Numbered from the stretch's first letter, positions 9,979-19,541 are shown. The stretch: DNA of 64,000 nt from Liquorilactobacillus nagelii DSM 13675 (GCF_019444005.1 NZ_CP049304.1:2170001-2234000); one strand, 5' to 3'. The notes: generated by a model from the letters alone, not told the origin. Numbers and translations are program-made.

Positions 9979-11493
9979 ATGACGGTTTACAATTTCAATT
10001 TAGGAATAGGTTGGGCAAGCAGCGGAGTTGAGTATGCCCAAGCGTATCGAGCAAAAATTATGCGCCAAATAAAACAACCCGTCAAATTTATTTTTACTGA
10101 TTTGATTTTAAATGAAAATATTGAAAATTTAACAAGCAATATTGGTTTTCATGATGATGAGATAATTTGGCTGTATCAATTTTTCACCGACATAAAAATA
10201 TCCCCCAATAAATACACATTACAGCAATTTGAAGAAAGTATTCAATTCGAGAAACGTCAAGGAAAAATAGAAGAAGTTAATTCTAAAGTAATTCGATATC
10301 ATTTTAAAGCTGAAAAGCAATTTGCAACAGTGTACTTAGCAGAACCCAATAGTGATTTGGTAGCGCGGGTTGAATATGTTTCTCGTGGTTGTTTGATACG
10401 TAAAGATTATTTTACATCCACAAAGATTTTTTCGGAATATTATGCACCAAAGGATCAAAGTGCTCATCTGTATCTCCGACGTTTTTTTAATCAAAACGGT
10501 TCAATAGCCTATGAAGAATTAATTGATGGAAATAACGAGTTATATCTCTTCCCTGACAAGATTTTATATTCAAAAATTGATTTAATCGGTTATTTCATAG
10601 ATAAATTAAATTTAAGCGGACAAGATGTGCTGATTTTAGATCGAGCAACTGGAATTGGCCAAGCAGTTTTTCGGCATCATAAACCAGCAAAATTAGGTGT
10701 TGTAATTCATGCTGAACATTTTAGTGAAAATGCAACAGATGATACTAACATTCTATGGAATAATTTTTATGAGTATCAATTTGATCAAGCAAATCAAGTA
10801 GACTTCTTTGTCACAGCAACAATCACACAAAAGAAAATTTTGGAACAGCAATTCAAAAAATATTGTGGATTTGCACCTAAAATTGCAGCAATTCCAGTTG
10901 GAGGATTGCCTAATCTGAATCAAGCTCAAAAGAGAAAAGAATTTTCTTTAATTACTGCTTCAAGATTAGCCACTGAAAAACATATTGATTGGTTAATTTT
11001 AGCCGTAGTTCAAGCCCATCAGCAAATTCCACAATTAGTTTTCGATATTTATGGTGAAGGTTCAGAAAAGAAAAAATTACAATCAACAATCCAAAACTTG
11101 CATGCGGAAAAATATATAAAATTATGTGGGCATCAAGATTTGGAAAATATTTATCAAAATTATCAAGGATATATTTCAAGCTCGACAAGTGAAGGCTTTG
11201 GATTAACATTAATGGAGGCCTTGGGGTCAGGATTAGCTCTAATTGGATTGGATGTTCGTTATGGAAACCAAGAATTTATACAGGATAAAAAAAATGGTTA
11301 TCTGATACCATATCACCAAAATAATGAATTTTCATTAACAATTAATCGGCTTTCAAAAGCAATTAATAATTTATTTACTGATTTTGATCTTGCGGCCGCT
11401 CACCAATGTTCATATGAATTGGCAAAGAAATATTTGTTCACTACAGTTGCAAAAAAATGGCAGGTTTTATTGGAGGAACTGGTAGATGATTAA
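9979..11493 (+). CDS. gtfA: GtfA, catalytic subunit of the SRR O-GlcNAc transferase
   Basis: A 504-residue GT4-type glycosyltransferase. GtfA, with GtfB, puts the first GlcNAc on serine/threonine of the nascent SRR adhesin in the cytoplasm. The N-terminal GIGWASSGVEYAQAYRA is typical of GtfA. The GT4 E-x7-E motif is in SEGFGLTLME near residues 404-413, and ASRLATEKHIDWL begins the nucleotide-sugar half. The strong site AAGGAGG precedes the ATG. It overlaps gtfB by 8 bases, consistent with a stoichiometric complex. Confidence 0.9.
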   Translation: MTVYNFNLGIGWASSGVEYAQAYRAKIMRQIKQPVKFIFTDLILNENIENLTSNIGFHDDEIIWLYQFFTDIKISPNKYTLQQFEESIQFEKRQGKIEEVNSKVIRYHFKAEKQFATVYLAEPNSDLVARVEYVSRGCLIRKDYFTSTKIFSEYYAPKDQSAHLYLRRFFNQNGSIAYEELIDGNNELYLFPDKILYSKIDLIGYFIDKLNLSGQDVLILDRATGIGQAVFRHHKPAKLGVVIHAEHFSENATDDTNILWNNFYEYQFDQANQVDFFVTATITQKKILEQQFKKYCGFAPKIAAIPVGGLPNLNQAQKRKEFSLITASRLATEKHIDWLILAVVQAHQQIPQLVFDIYGEGSEKKKLQSTIQNLHAEKYIKLCGHQDLENIYQNYQGYISSSTSEGFGLTLMEALGSGLALIGLDVRYGNQEFIQDKKNGYLIPYHQNNEFSLTINRLSKAINNLFTDFDLAAAHQCSYELAKKYLFTTVAKKWQVLLEELVDD

Positions 11494-12799
11494 TTTATTT
11501 GATAGAAATGATCAAGCGACTTGGGATCTTTATTTTTCTCTTAAAGCGATTGGAGAAGAGAAGCCGACAATTATTATTCAAGATGACGGTTGGCTCCCCG
11601 ACAACTTGGAATCTCCTTGGAATTATTTTTTGCGGGAGGACTGTGCAGGTCACCCATTATTTTTCAATCAAATTGCGGTTCCAGATTTTTGGGAAATAAG
11701 AGGTGATAACAGTTCGGCAAGTATTTATGATTATGATCGTCGGGCAGGAGAAATAGTTTATGCTAATCCCAAAAATAAACGTTGGGTAAAAGAAGTTAAG
11801 TGGTTTGATTATACAGGAAAAGTACGCAGTATTGACTATTATAACTGTTTTGGATGGCGCTTTGCCCAAGAAACAATTAATTTGGCGGGGCAATCAGTTA
11901 TTAAGACTTATTATACGCAAACAGGCAAGGAAAAAATCGTTGAAAATTTGCTTACCGGAGATATTATTTTAAATACGAATGAAAAAATTTTGAATTTTAT
12001 GTCTAGAACAGAATTTATTTATTATTATTTGTGTCAAAGAGGATTCCAATTAGACTGTATCCGATATAACTCGTTATCCTATCCTTTTTTCATTTCTCTT
12101 AAACGACAAACTGTTCAGAAAGATTTACTTTTTTGGCAGGAACCTTTGGGACAAACAATGCCAGGAAATATGAAATTGATTTTTGATGGGCAAGCAAAAC
12201 AAACAAAAAGAATTATTTTTTTTGAACGTGATAGTTATGAAAATGCAAAAAAAATAAGTAGCAATAAATTAGATATTAATTTTGGCGGATATATTTATCA
12301 ATATAAGCGAAAAAATAGTTACGGAAAAAACGGTTTGATTTTGACAAATTCGGATCAACTAGAAAAAATTGAAGTATTAATAAAAAGATTACCAGAAATG
12401 GATTTTAAAATTGCGGCTGTCACAGAAATGTCTGATAAATTAGAACAGCTCCGGTATTACAAGAATGTTACCCTCTATCCTAATATTACGCAGCAACAAC
12501 TGAATACTTTATGGTATAAATGTGATTTTTATTTAGATATCAATCATCAAGGAGAATTGCAGAACGCTATTAGAACAGCTTTCGATTATAATTTATTAGT
12601 TGTGGGATTTGAAAATACGGCGCATAATCGGCATTTTACAGCGAAAGATAAATTGTTTCAGCCTCAGCATGTAAGTACAATGATTGAGGAACTGAAGAGA
12701 TGTTTAAAAGATCCTATATATATGCAAAAGCAATTAGAACATCAGGCCGAGACTGCTAATCAAGCGACTTTAAACCAATATCGTCAATTGCTCGAATAG
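11486..12799 (+). CDS. gtfB: GtfB, substrate-binding subunit of the SRR O-GlcNAc transferase
   Basis: A 437-residue GtfB, the non-catalytic GT-like partner that recognises the acceptor polypeptide and stabilises GtfA. The start INLFDRNDQATWDLYFSLK and the internal IYDYDRRAGEIVYANP are characteristic. The ATG overlaps the gtfA stop (ATGATTAA), which implies translational coupling. No glycosyltransferase catalytic motif is expected or seen. A short gene for a small membrane protein follows after 13 bases. Confidence 0.87.
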   Translation: MINLFDRNDQATWDLYFSLKAIGEEKPTIIIQDDGWLPDNLESPWNYFLREDCAGHPLFFNQIAVPDFWEIRGDNSSASIYDYDRRAGEIVYANPKNKRWVKEVKWFDYTGKVRSIDYYNCFGWRFAQETINLAGQSVIKTYYTQTGKEKIVENLLTGDIILNTNEKILNFMSRTEFIYYYLCQRGFQLDCIRYNSLSYPFFISLKRQTVQKDLLFWQEPLGQTMPGNMKLIFDGQAKQTKRIIFFERDSYENAKKISSNKLDINFGGYIYQYKRKNSYGKNGLILTNSDQLEKIEVLIKRLPEMDFKIAAVTEMSDKLEQLRYYKNVTLYPNITQQQLNTLWYKCDFYLDINHQGELQNAIRTAFDYNLLVVGFENTAHNRHFTAKDKLFQPQHVSTMIEELKRCLKDPIYMQKQLEHQAETANQATLNQYRQLLE

Positions 12800-12812
12800 T
12801 GAGGAAATTAAA

Positions 12813-12998
12813 ATGAAAAAAAATGAAGACTCAGATTTGTTTGAAAAAGACATAACAAAGCGGTTAAAGAAAGTCCAAGCACCTAAACAACAAAAAGAAA
12901 AACCGATTAGTAAATTGCAAGTTATTGCGCTAATCGTTACTGTAATCATTGTAGCGGGTATTATAATATCATTGCTACAAACCATTTTAAGTAAGTGA
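12813..12998 (+). CDS. Small single-pass membrane protein, Asp4-like (SecE-like)
   Basis: A 61-residue protein with a charged cytosolic half (DSDLFEKDITKRLKKVQ) and one C-terminal membrane helix (IALIVTVIIVAGIIISLL). Size, topology and place between gtfB and the adhesin match Asp4/Asp5, the small SecE/SecG-like accessory Sec partners of streptococci; the charged N-terminus with a single C-terminal helix fits Asp4 better. GAGG precedes the ATG. It is the last gene of the operon before a terminator. Assignment is by position and architecture, because such short proteins carry little family signal. Confidence 0.6.
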   Translation: MKKNEDSDLFEKDITKRLKKVQAPKQQKEKPISKLQVIALIVTVIIVAGIIISLLQTILSK

Positions 12999-13020
12999 AC
13001 AGCTCAATTCTTCGATATTT

Positions 13021-13049
13021 GTCATAGCAGAAATTGCTATGACTTTTTA
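13021..13049 (+). terminator. Terminator of the accessory Sec operon
   Basis: A perfect 9-bp stem GTCATAGCA...TGCTATGAC with a five-base loop is followed by TTTTTA. It lies 22 bases after the small membrane protein gene and separates the export operon from the adhesin gene. Confidence 0.8.
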
Positions 13050-13551
13050 TTTTGAAAAAATTTAAACTGTCATCTTAGAGTATCATTTAGTCAACGAAAC
13101 TCTTTTGTTACTACCTTATTGACGACAACCAAAACATATCTCAAGTATCCGTTTTCTAAATAGCAAAGTTGGTTCTGGAAGCTGCTTGCCGATAACTCAA
13201 AGTAGTAGCGAAACAGCTAATCAAAATACTCATATTAGTTTGACTATTAGTGACAACAAAAATTTCCCTCTAATAATTACTGACGATTATAATTAACCTA
13301 ATAATTTAAAAAGCAGAAAACAGCTTTTATTAAAAAATAAAAACTGTTTTCTGCTTTTTGTTTACATAGCGATTTTTACTACATTTTGTGTTTTAAGATG
13401 TTCTTTAATAAAGCATATTTTTCTTATTTATAATAAAACGGTTTTTAAAGACTCATATTATAAGCTAAATTTTGCCATTAGTGATATAATATCTACGTTT
13501 CATATATTAAACTTAATTGTATATAATTCACTATATTGTCAAAAAAGCGTA
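13050..13551. other. Intergenic region before the adhesin: decayed frame, long hairpin, promoter
   Basis: An open frame without a start codon (about 13120-13295) encodes a Ser/Thr/Asn-rich stretch ending ITDDYN; it may be a gene remnant, but I cannot name it. A 16-bp perfect inverted repeat (13308-13323 / 13344-13359) rich in A/T at its ends could terminate transcription from either side. An extended -10, TGATATAAT (13482-13490), probably drives the adhesin gene; no good -35 is visible. Confidence 0.45.
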
Positions 13552-13566
13552 ATGGAGGTTCAGGCC

Positions 13567-16500
13567 GTGAATCGAAAATATAAGGGAAATTACTCTGAAA
13601 AAGACAGAATTACCCGAGTTAAGCTATATAAAGCTGGGAAAAATTGGGTTAGTTCTTTGATGAATGTCATTGGATTAATTAAAGTTTTTAGAAAGAAAGA
13701 TATATCTGAAATCAACTTTTCAAATTTAGATATGTCTGAAAGAAAGGTTTCAAATAGAGGATCTAGTGAAGCAGCAAAAACAATAGCTGCAATTGGGGCA
13801 CTTGCTGGCGGTGTTGCACTTACCGGTGGTGTTGTGTCAGCGGATCAAGTCTCAGGAACGGTAGCAGTATCGAAAACAGTTGAAGACGGAAATGTTTTAG
13901 CAGGGCAAGATAGTACACAACTTAGCAGTAATACTAGTAGCTTGTCTAATTCTGAAGAAGGAACTACTTCTTCTTCAAGTTCAACATCATCATCAAATTC
14001 AACATCAAGTTCGGTAATTAGCAGTGAGTCTACAAGTACTAGTCTTGCTAGTTCTGTTAGTGAATCATACAGTCAAAGCTATTCAACAAGTAGCAGTGTT
14101 TCAGATTCAGAAAGTATGTCTACTAGTGAGATTTCTAGTACAGATTCACAAAGTCAAAGTGAGTCGACAGTTGAAAGTGGAAGTTCACAAAATGTTACTC
14201 AAGAAAGCGGCTCTAATGCTAAAAGTAGTTCTGAAAACAGTGGGGTCAGCACTAGCCTAACGTCAAACCAAGACAATCAGTCTGATTCAAGTGAAATAAC
14301 GAATTCTTCAGAAAGTACATCGAGTTCAGAAACTGCAACAAATTCACAATCTGAAAACAGTCAAGTTCAAGTCTCCTATCAAACATTAGTACAACAATTA
14401 AATGCAAATTCAACTTTAAGTGAAGAAAACAATGGGTTTGCAAATGTTACAAAAGACAATTTTTTAGATTACTTTTCTTTGAATGGATCTGCAACTTACG
14501 ATCAAGATACAGGCATAGTTACTATTACTACTGACACTAATAACGAGGTTGGAAACTTTTCACTGAAGAGTAAAATTGATATGAACTCAAGCTTTACCTT
14601 AACGGGTCAAGTGAACTTAGGTGACAAGACTTCTTCTCATATGGGAGCCGATGGAATTGGTTTCGCTTTTCATGATGGAAATACCACTGATATAGGTAAT
14701 GCTGGTGGTAATTTAGGAATTGGCGGTTTGCAAAATGCAATTGGTTTCAAACTTGATACTTGGCATAATGATTATCAAATTCCTCAGGCAAATAAGGACG
14801 GCGCAGAAATCTCTTCGACTGATTCTAATGGTTTTGGTTGGGATTCTGATCCAAGTGCTACTAGTTATCCGCAATTTGGGGCTTTTGTTACTACTTCTAA
14901 TGAGCAAGTTGAGACTGCTAATGGTCAATCATATCAGCGATGGTGGGCAACAACGGATACAAGCTCAGCACAAAAACTAAATGCAGCTGATTTAGATGGG
15001 CAATTTCATGACTTTGTAGTTAGCTACGATGGTGATACACGGATATTAACTATTAGTTATACGCAAACAGATGGCACAATTTTAACTTGGACTAAAAGTG
15101 TTTCCAGCAGTGACCAAGCAATGGCTTTAATTGTGAGTGCTTCAACTGGCGGAGCTAAAAATTTACAACAGTTTAAAATTGAATCATTTTCTTTTAGGGA
15201 AGCTGCAACCGTTAATGTAATGTATGTAGATACGGAAGGAAATCAAATTGCCCAGGGGACAGTTACATATCCTAATGGACCTTACGTTAGCGATGAATAC
15301 GAAACTACACGATTAGATATTCCAGGTTATACATTTGTAAAAATGGATGATGGCTCAGTTACAGGGACAAATAGTTTAGAACCCAGTGGCACGTTAACAA
15401 CGGCTGGAAATAACGGAACAGTTGTTTATGTTTACAGCAATAATTCGACATCTGCAAGTCAATCAAATTCAACAAGCTCATCATTGAGTTCGAGTGAGTC
15501 AGCGTCCGAATCAGCTAGTTCATCAATGAGTTCAAGTGAATCAGCATCAGGTTCGACCAGTTCATCATTGAGTTCAAGTGAGTCAGCGTCTGAGTCAGCA
15601 AGCTCGTCAATGAGTTCAAGTGAGTCAGCATCAGGTTCGACCAGTTCATCATTGAGTTCAAGTGAATCGGCATCTGAGTCAGCTAGCTCATCAATGAGTT
15701 CGAGTGAATCAGCCTCCGAATCAGCAAGCTCATCAATAAGTTCAAGTGAATCGGCATCTGAGTCAGCTAGCTCATCAATGAGTTCAAGCGAATCGGCATC
15801 TGAATCAACGAGCTCATCCATGAGTTCAAGTGAATCAGCATCTGAATCAACCAGCTCATCAATGAGTTCGAGTGAATCAGCATCTGAATCAACTAGCTCA
15901 TCAATGAGTTCAAGTGAGTCAGCATCTGAATCAACCAGCTCATCCTTAAGTTCGAGTGAATCGGCGTCTGAATCAACCAGCTCATCAATGAGTTCGAGTG
16001 AATCAGCATCTGAATCAACTAGCTCGTCAATGAGTTCAAGTGAGTCAGCATCTGAATCAACCAGCTCATCCTTAAGTTCGAGTGAATCAGCGTCTGAGTC
16101 AGCCAGCTCATCAATGAGTTCGAGTGAATCGGCCTCTGAATCAACCAGCTCATCAATGAGTTCAAGTGAATCAGCGTCTGAATCAACGAGTTCGTCAATG
16201 AGTTCAAGTGAATCAGCATCTGAATCAACCAGCTCATCAATGAGTTCAAGTGAATCGGCATCTGAGTCAGCTAGCTCATCAATGAGTTCAAGTGAATCGG
16301 CCTCTGAATCAACCAGCTCATCCATGAGTTCGAGTGAATCAGCATCTGAATCAACCAGTTCATCATTGAGTTCAAGTGAATCGGCATCTGAATCAACTAG
16401 TTCATCAATGAGTTCGAGTGAATCGGCCTCTGAATCAACCAGCTCATCAATGAGTTCAAGTGAATCAGCGTCTGAATCAACGAGTTCGTCAATGAGTTCA

Positions 16501-17280
16501 AGTGAATCAGCATCTGAATCAACCAGCTCATCAATGAGTTCAAGTGAATCGGCATCTGAGTCAGCTAGCTCATCAATGAGTTCAAGTGAATCGGCCTCTG
16601 AATCAACCAGCTCATCCATGAGTTCGAGTGAATCAGCATCTGAATCAACCAGTTCATCATTGAGTTCAAGTGAATCGGCATCTGAATCAACTAGTTCATC
16701 AATGAGTTCAAGTGAATCGGCATCAGGTTCAACTAGTTCGTCCTTGAGTTCAAGTGAATCGGCCTCTGAGTCAGCTAGCTCATCAATGAGTTCAAGTGAG
16801 TCAGCATCAAGTTCGGCCAGCTCATCGTTAAGCTCAAGCGAATCAGCATCCGAGTCAGCAAGCTCATCATTGAGTTCAAGCGAATCAGCCTCCGAATCAA
16901 CCAGCTCATCAATGAGTTCAAGTGAATCAGCGTCTGAATCAACGAGTTCGTCAATGAGTTCGAGTGAGTCAGCGTCTGAATCAACCAGCTCATCATTGAG
17001 TTCGAGTGAATCAGCGTCTGAGTCAGCAAGCTCGTCATTAAGCTCAAGTGAGTCAGCATCTGAATCAACCAGCTCATCATTGAGTTCAAGTGAGTCAGCA
17101 TCAGGTTCGACTAGTTCATCGGTAAGCTCAAGTGAATCAACATTAAGCTCTACTAAAAAGTCAAATGAAACTCTTCCACAAACAGGAGAAAACAATAATA
17201 ATGAGTTTGCCTATCTTGGCTTAGCAGCATTGCTTGGAGCAATTGGCTTAGCAAAAGGCAAGAAGAAAAAAGAAGATTAG
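13567..17280 (+). CDS. Serine-rich repeat glycoprotein adhesin with L-type lectin and MucBP-like modules
   Basis: A 1237-residue cell-wall adhesin, the cargo of the upstream accessory Sec system. Domain order: KxYKxGKxW signal (KLYKAGKNW, residues 19-27) with hydrophobic core and VSA cleavage near 92; first Ser-rich region (about 115-280); an L-type lectin-like module (about 285-545) with GADGIGFAFH and AIGFKLDTWHNDY; a MucBP-like module (about 547-625, MYVDTEGNQIA...GYTFV); a large second Ser-rich repeat region (about 630-1195); and LPQTG plus membrane helix and KKKKED tail. I use GTG at 13567: the in-frame ATG at 13552 overlaps the GGAGG (13554-13558) that serves this GTG. It is likely GlcNAc-glycosylated by GtfA/B and Gtf3 and sortase-anchored. 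The ligand is unknown; the lectin suggests host or biofilm glycans. Confidence 0.92.
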   Translation: MNRKYKGNYSEKDRITRVKLYKAGKNWVSSLMNVIGLIKVFRKKDISEINFSNLDMSERKVSNRGSSEAAKTIAAIGALAGGVALTGGVVSADQVSGTVAVSKTVEDGNVLAGQDSTQLSSNTSSLSNSEEGTTSSSSSTSSSNSTSSSVISSESTSTSLASSVSESYSQSYSTSSSVSDSESMSTSEISSTDSQSQSESTVESGSSQNVTQESGSNAKSSSENSGVSTSLTSNQDNQSDSSEITNSSESTSSSETATNSQSENSQVQVSYQTLVQQLNANSTLSEENNGFANVTKDNFLDYFSLNGSATYDQDTGIVTITTDTNNEVGNFSLKSKIDMNSSFTLTGQVNLGDKTSSHMGADGIGFAFHDGNTTDIGNAGGNLGIGGLQNAIGFKLDTWHNDYQIPQANKDGAEISSTDSNGFGWDSDPSATSYPQFGAFVTTSNEQVETANGQSYQRWWATTDTSSAQKLNAADLDGQFHDFVVSYDGDTRILTISYTQTDGTILTWTKSVSSSDQAMALIVSASTGGAKNLQQFKIESFSFREAATVNVMYVDTEGNQIAQGTVTYPNGPYVSDEYETTRLDIPGYTFVKMDDGSVTGTNSLEPSGTLTTAGNNGTVVYVYSNNSTSASQSNSTSSSLSSSESASESASSSMSSSESASGSTSSSLSSSESASESASSSMSSSESASGSTSSSLSSSESASESASSSMSSSESASESASSSISSSESASESASSSMSSSESASESTSSSMSSSESASESTSSSMSSSESASESTSSSMSSSESASESTSSSLSSSESASESTSSSMSSSESASESTSSSMSSSESASESTSSSLSSSESASESASSSMSSSESASESTSSSMSSSESASESTSSSMSSSESASESTSSSMSSSESASESASSSMSSSESASESTSSSMSSSESASESTSSSLSSSESASESTSSSMSSSESASESTSSSMSSSESASESTSSSMSSSESASESTSSSMSSSESASESASSSMSSSESASESTSSSMSSSESASESTSSSLSSSESASESTSSSMSSSESASGSTSSSLSSSESASESASSSMSSSESASSSASSSLSSSESASESASSSLSSSESASESTSSSMSSSESASESTSSSMSSSESASESTSSSLSSSESASESASSSLSSSESASESTSSSLSSSESASGSTSSSVSSSESTLSSTKKSNETLPQTGENNNNEFAYLGLAALLGAIGLAKGKKKKED
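15472..17150 (+). repeat. About 40 tandem 42-bp units encoding the SRR2 stalk
   Basis: The unit encodes 14 residues, roughly SASES(T/A)SSS(M/L)SSSE. Synonymous differences between units show blockwise copying. A 308-bp stretch (16108-16415) is repeated without a mismatch at 16402-16709, an offset of seven units. A similar three-unit offset joins 15841 and 15967. Serine codons are mixed AGT/TCA/AGC, and the reverse strand stays open by chance. Confidence 0.95.
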
Positions 17281-17302
17281 TTTTTAAAATAGATCAAAAA
17301 AT

Positions 17303-17344
17303 AAAAATTTCTAGACATAGAGTATATTTGTCTAGAAATTTTTA
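17303..17344 (+). terminator. Terminator of the adhesin gene
   Basis: A perfect 15-bp inverted repeat AAAAATTTCTAGACA...TGTCTAGAAATTTTT, 22 bases after the stop codon. Its T-rich right arm makes it a good rho-independent terminator. Confidence 0.8.
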
Positions 17345-17405
17345 TTTATAAATAATTGTGTGAGCAGTTATATAACTTTAATTAGTGAAAAATTTCATAA
17401 GCATA

Positions 17406-17443
17406 TTGTTATTATAATTTGCGTTTATATATTACAATTGTAA
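17406..17443 (+). promoter_or_regulatory. Candidate promoter and TTACAATTGTAA operator before the first aquaglyceroporin
   Basis: TTGTTA (17406-17411), 16 bases, TATATT (17428-17433). The -10 runs into a perfect 12-bp palindrome TTACAATTGTAA (17432-17443). The TTACAA/TTGTAA half-sites recur in the promoter of the second aquaglyceroporin gene near 44.55 kb. Confidence 0.45.
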
Positions 17444-17499
17444 GCGTATTCAGGAAAGGGGACTGAATAGTTTAAAAGCTAAGTCTAGGAGGAATTTTT

Positions 17500-18207
17500 A
17501 TGAGTGGTTTTTGGGGCGAATTTTTTGGAACAGCAGTATTGATTGTTTTAGGTGTCGGTTGTGGTGCTGGAGTTAATTTAAAGGGTAACTATGCTCATGG
17601 GCAAAACTGGACATTTATATCTTTGGCATGGGGAATGGCAGTAACCTTTGGAGTATTTGTGGCTGGACAGTTTGGTTCATTGGGACATTTAAATCCTGCT
17701 GTAACAATTGGCTTTGCAGCTTTTGGTTTTTTCCCTTGGCATGAGGTTGTACCTTATCTGCTAGGACAGTTTTTAGGAGCTTTTGTTGGTGCTGCAATTG
17801 TTATTATTCAATATTATCCACATTTTCAAGTAACTAAAACTGTTAATGAAGGCAATACAGTTGGAATTTTTTCAACCATGCCGGCAATTAAAAATTCTCT
17901 TTTTAATTTTTTGAGTGAAGTTATTGCAACCTTCGTTTTTATTTTTACGCTGCTGAACTTAGGTAATTTCACGCAAGGATTAAAACCAGTTATCGTTGGT
18001 TTATTAATTATGGTCGTAGGTCAAGCATTGGGCGGGACAACTGGTTTCGCATTGAACCCAGCCCGTGATTGGGGTCCAAGGTTGGCATACACAATATTGC
18101 CGGTTCCTAATCGTTCGAGTGCTCATTGGGAATACGCTTGGGTCCCAATGCTTGGACCATTGTGTGGCGGATTATTAGCTTCAGGTCTGCAATATGTTTT
18201 AAAATAG
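17500..18207 (+). CDS. MIP-family glycerol/lactate-type channel
   Basis: A 235-residue aquaglyceroporin with six predicted membrane helices. Both half-helix signatures are present: HLNPAVT near residue 63 and LNPARDWG near residue 185; Asp after the second NPAR favours glycerol-type rather than water-only channels. Members of this family in lactobacilli carry glycerol, water, dihydroxyacetone or lactic acid, so the exact substrate is open. TAGGAGG precedes the ATG. It is a single-gene unit with an operator-like palindrome upstream. A second paralogue lies at 44624-45358. Confidence 0.88.
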   Translation: MSGFWGEFFGTAVLIVLGVGCGAGVNLKGNYAHGQNWTFISLAWGMAVTFGVFVAGQFGSLGHLNPAVTIGFAAFGFFPWHEVVPYLLGQFLGAFVGAAIVIIQYYPHFQVTKTVNEGNTVGIFSTMPAIKNSLFNFLSEVIATFVFIFTLLNLGNFTQGLKPVIVGLLIMVVGQALGGTTGFALNPARDWGPRLAYTILPVPNRSSAHWEYAWVPMLGPLCGGLLASGLQYVLK

Positions 18208-18371
18208 TCTGATTGCTAAATGAACACTTTGTTATTCTTAAAATGATTGAAAAACAAAAAATCATGTATTACAATAAACTTATTGGGTAATTAATGATTA
18301 CTTATTCAACTAAATGATTATGGATCAAATGAACACCCAGTGAACCTGTGAAAAATTGATTCATCCACTTT

Positions 18372-18397
18372 AAAGGGGCTAATAGCTCCTTTTTTTG
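18372..18397 (+). terminator. Terminator-like hairpin
   Basis: AAAGGGGCT-AAT-AGCTCCTTTTTTT forms a 9-bp stem with one G-T pair and a T tract. It lies between the MIP gene and the DMT gene. Confidence 0.6.
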
Positions 18398-18492
18398 TGA
18401 GATTTTTTTAACTTTGCCCTATTTTAAAACAAATTTCGGTATCCTATAAAAGGACTTTATTGTTACTTTTTCTAACGTGAAAGGATTTTTTG

Positions 18493-19416
18493 ATGCAAAC
18501 AAAAACAAATGAAATTGTCAAAGGAATTTTTTGGGCAGCCGTTGCTTCGGGTATGTGGGGAATTTCCGGCACAGTACTTCAATTTATTTCCCAAGATGAG
18601 ACACTACCAATTAGCTGGTTCTTATCAGTTAGAACATTGGGCGCCGGGATAATTTTATTAACGATTAGTTTTATTAAATATCGTTGGCAGATTTTTGATA
18701 TTTTTAAATCTTGGAGATTAATTGGCTGGTTGCTAGCCTATGCAGTTTTAGGATTGATGGCTAATTTAATCACCTTTTTCATTTCTGTTAAAACTGGAAA
18801 TGCTGCAGCAGCGACAATTTTACAATATTTAAGCCCTTTGTTTATAGTTTTAGGCAGTTTAGTATTTAAAAAGCAAAAACCGTTTACGAGTGATTTAATT
18901 TCGTTCTTGTTATCACTAGCAGGCGTTTTTCTGGTGATTACGCAGGGTAATTTTTCACAGTTGGCCATTCCTTTAGCTTCGCTATTATGGGGGATTGGTT
19001 CAGGTATCACCGCGGCTTGCTATATTGTTTTGCCTAAACCAGTATTGCGAACAGCTTCGCCGATAGTAGTTTTAGGTTGGGGAACGTTTCTGGCGGGAGT
19101 GTTCTTTAATTTATATCATCCATTTTGGCTGGAGGTGCCAACGATTACACCGGCTGTTGTAGCTTCGGTTGGAACAGTTATTTTATTAGGAACGATTCTG
19201 CCATTCAGTTTACTACTGTATAGTTTACATTTTGCTCCGTCAGATGTTGTTAGTATTATGGATGCTGTTCAGCCGATTGTTACTTCAATTTTAAGTGTCA
19301 TATTTTTAAGCTTGAAAATGAATTGGGTTGAAGTGTTGGGAATTTGCTTGGTACTGATTGCAATTTATTATCTGCAACGAGGACGACGCCAAGCAGAGTT
19401 AGAAAATATTAAATAG
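18493..19416 (+). CDS. EamA/DMT-family transporter
   Basis: A 307-residue membrane protein with about ten helices in two EamA repeats, the drug/metabolite transporter layout. The first repeat includes GMWGISGTVLQF and GNAAAATILQYLSPLFIVLG; the second includes FAPSDVVSIMDAVQPIVTSI. Such proteins usually export amino acids or metabolites; no substrate can be inferred. GAAAGGA sits before the start. ATG at 18493 is preferred to the adjacent in-frame TTG at 18490. It is monocistronic with a strong terminator. Confidence 0.82.
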   Translation: MQTKTNEIVKGIFWAAVASGMWGISGTVLQFISQDETLPISWFLSVRTLGAGIILLTISFIKYRWQIFDIFKSWRLIGWLLAYAVLGLMANLITFFISVKTGNAAAATILQYLSPLFIVLGSLVFKKQKPFTSDLISFLLSLAGVFLVITQGNFSQLAIPLASLLWGIGSGITAACYIVLPKPVLRTASPIVVLGWGTFLAGVFFNLYHPFWLEVPTITPAVVASVGTVILLGTILPFSLLLYSLHFAPSDVVSIMDAVQPIVTSILSVIFLSLKMNWVEVLGICLVLIAIYYLQRGRRQAELENIK

Positions 19417-19424
19417 ACTGAAAG

Positions 19425-19469
19425 GCAGCTGGTTAAGCTTCTGTAAAACAGAGGAGCCAGCTGTTTTTT
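19425..19469 (+). terminator. Terminator after the DMT transporter gene
   Basis: A CAGCTGG...CCAGCTG stem with an inner TCTGT/ACAGA helix, followed by TTTTTT, 9 bases after the stop codon. Confidence 0.8.
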
Positions 19470-19541
19470 AAAAAATGAGATTTTTTTAATTCAATAAAAA
19501 TAACATGCTATAATTAAGTATTACTGTTTGGAGGAAAAATA

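Noticed and set aside
13552..13566. ATG 13552 as the adhesin start
   Set aside because: That ATG overlaps the GGAGG which serves the GTG at 13567; translation from it would add five residues with no ribosome binding site of its own.
15472..17150. Regular short repeats resembling a CRISPR array
   Set aside because: The repeats are contiguous, translate in frame as a Ser-rich stalk, and have no unique spacers or cas genes.
15459..17195. 578-codon open frame on the minus strand inside the adhesin gene
   Set aside because: It is the complement of the 42-bp serine repeats; the repeat period keeps that strand open. No start site or family resemblance; the plus strand has signal, lectin and anchor.
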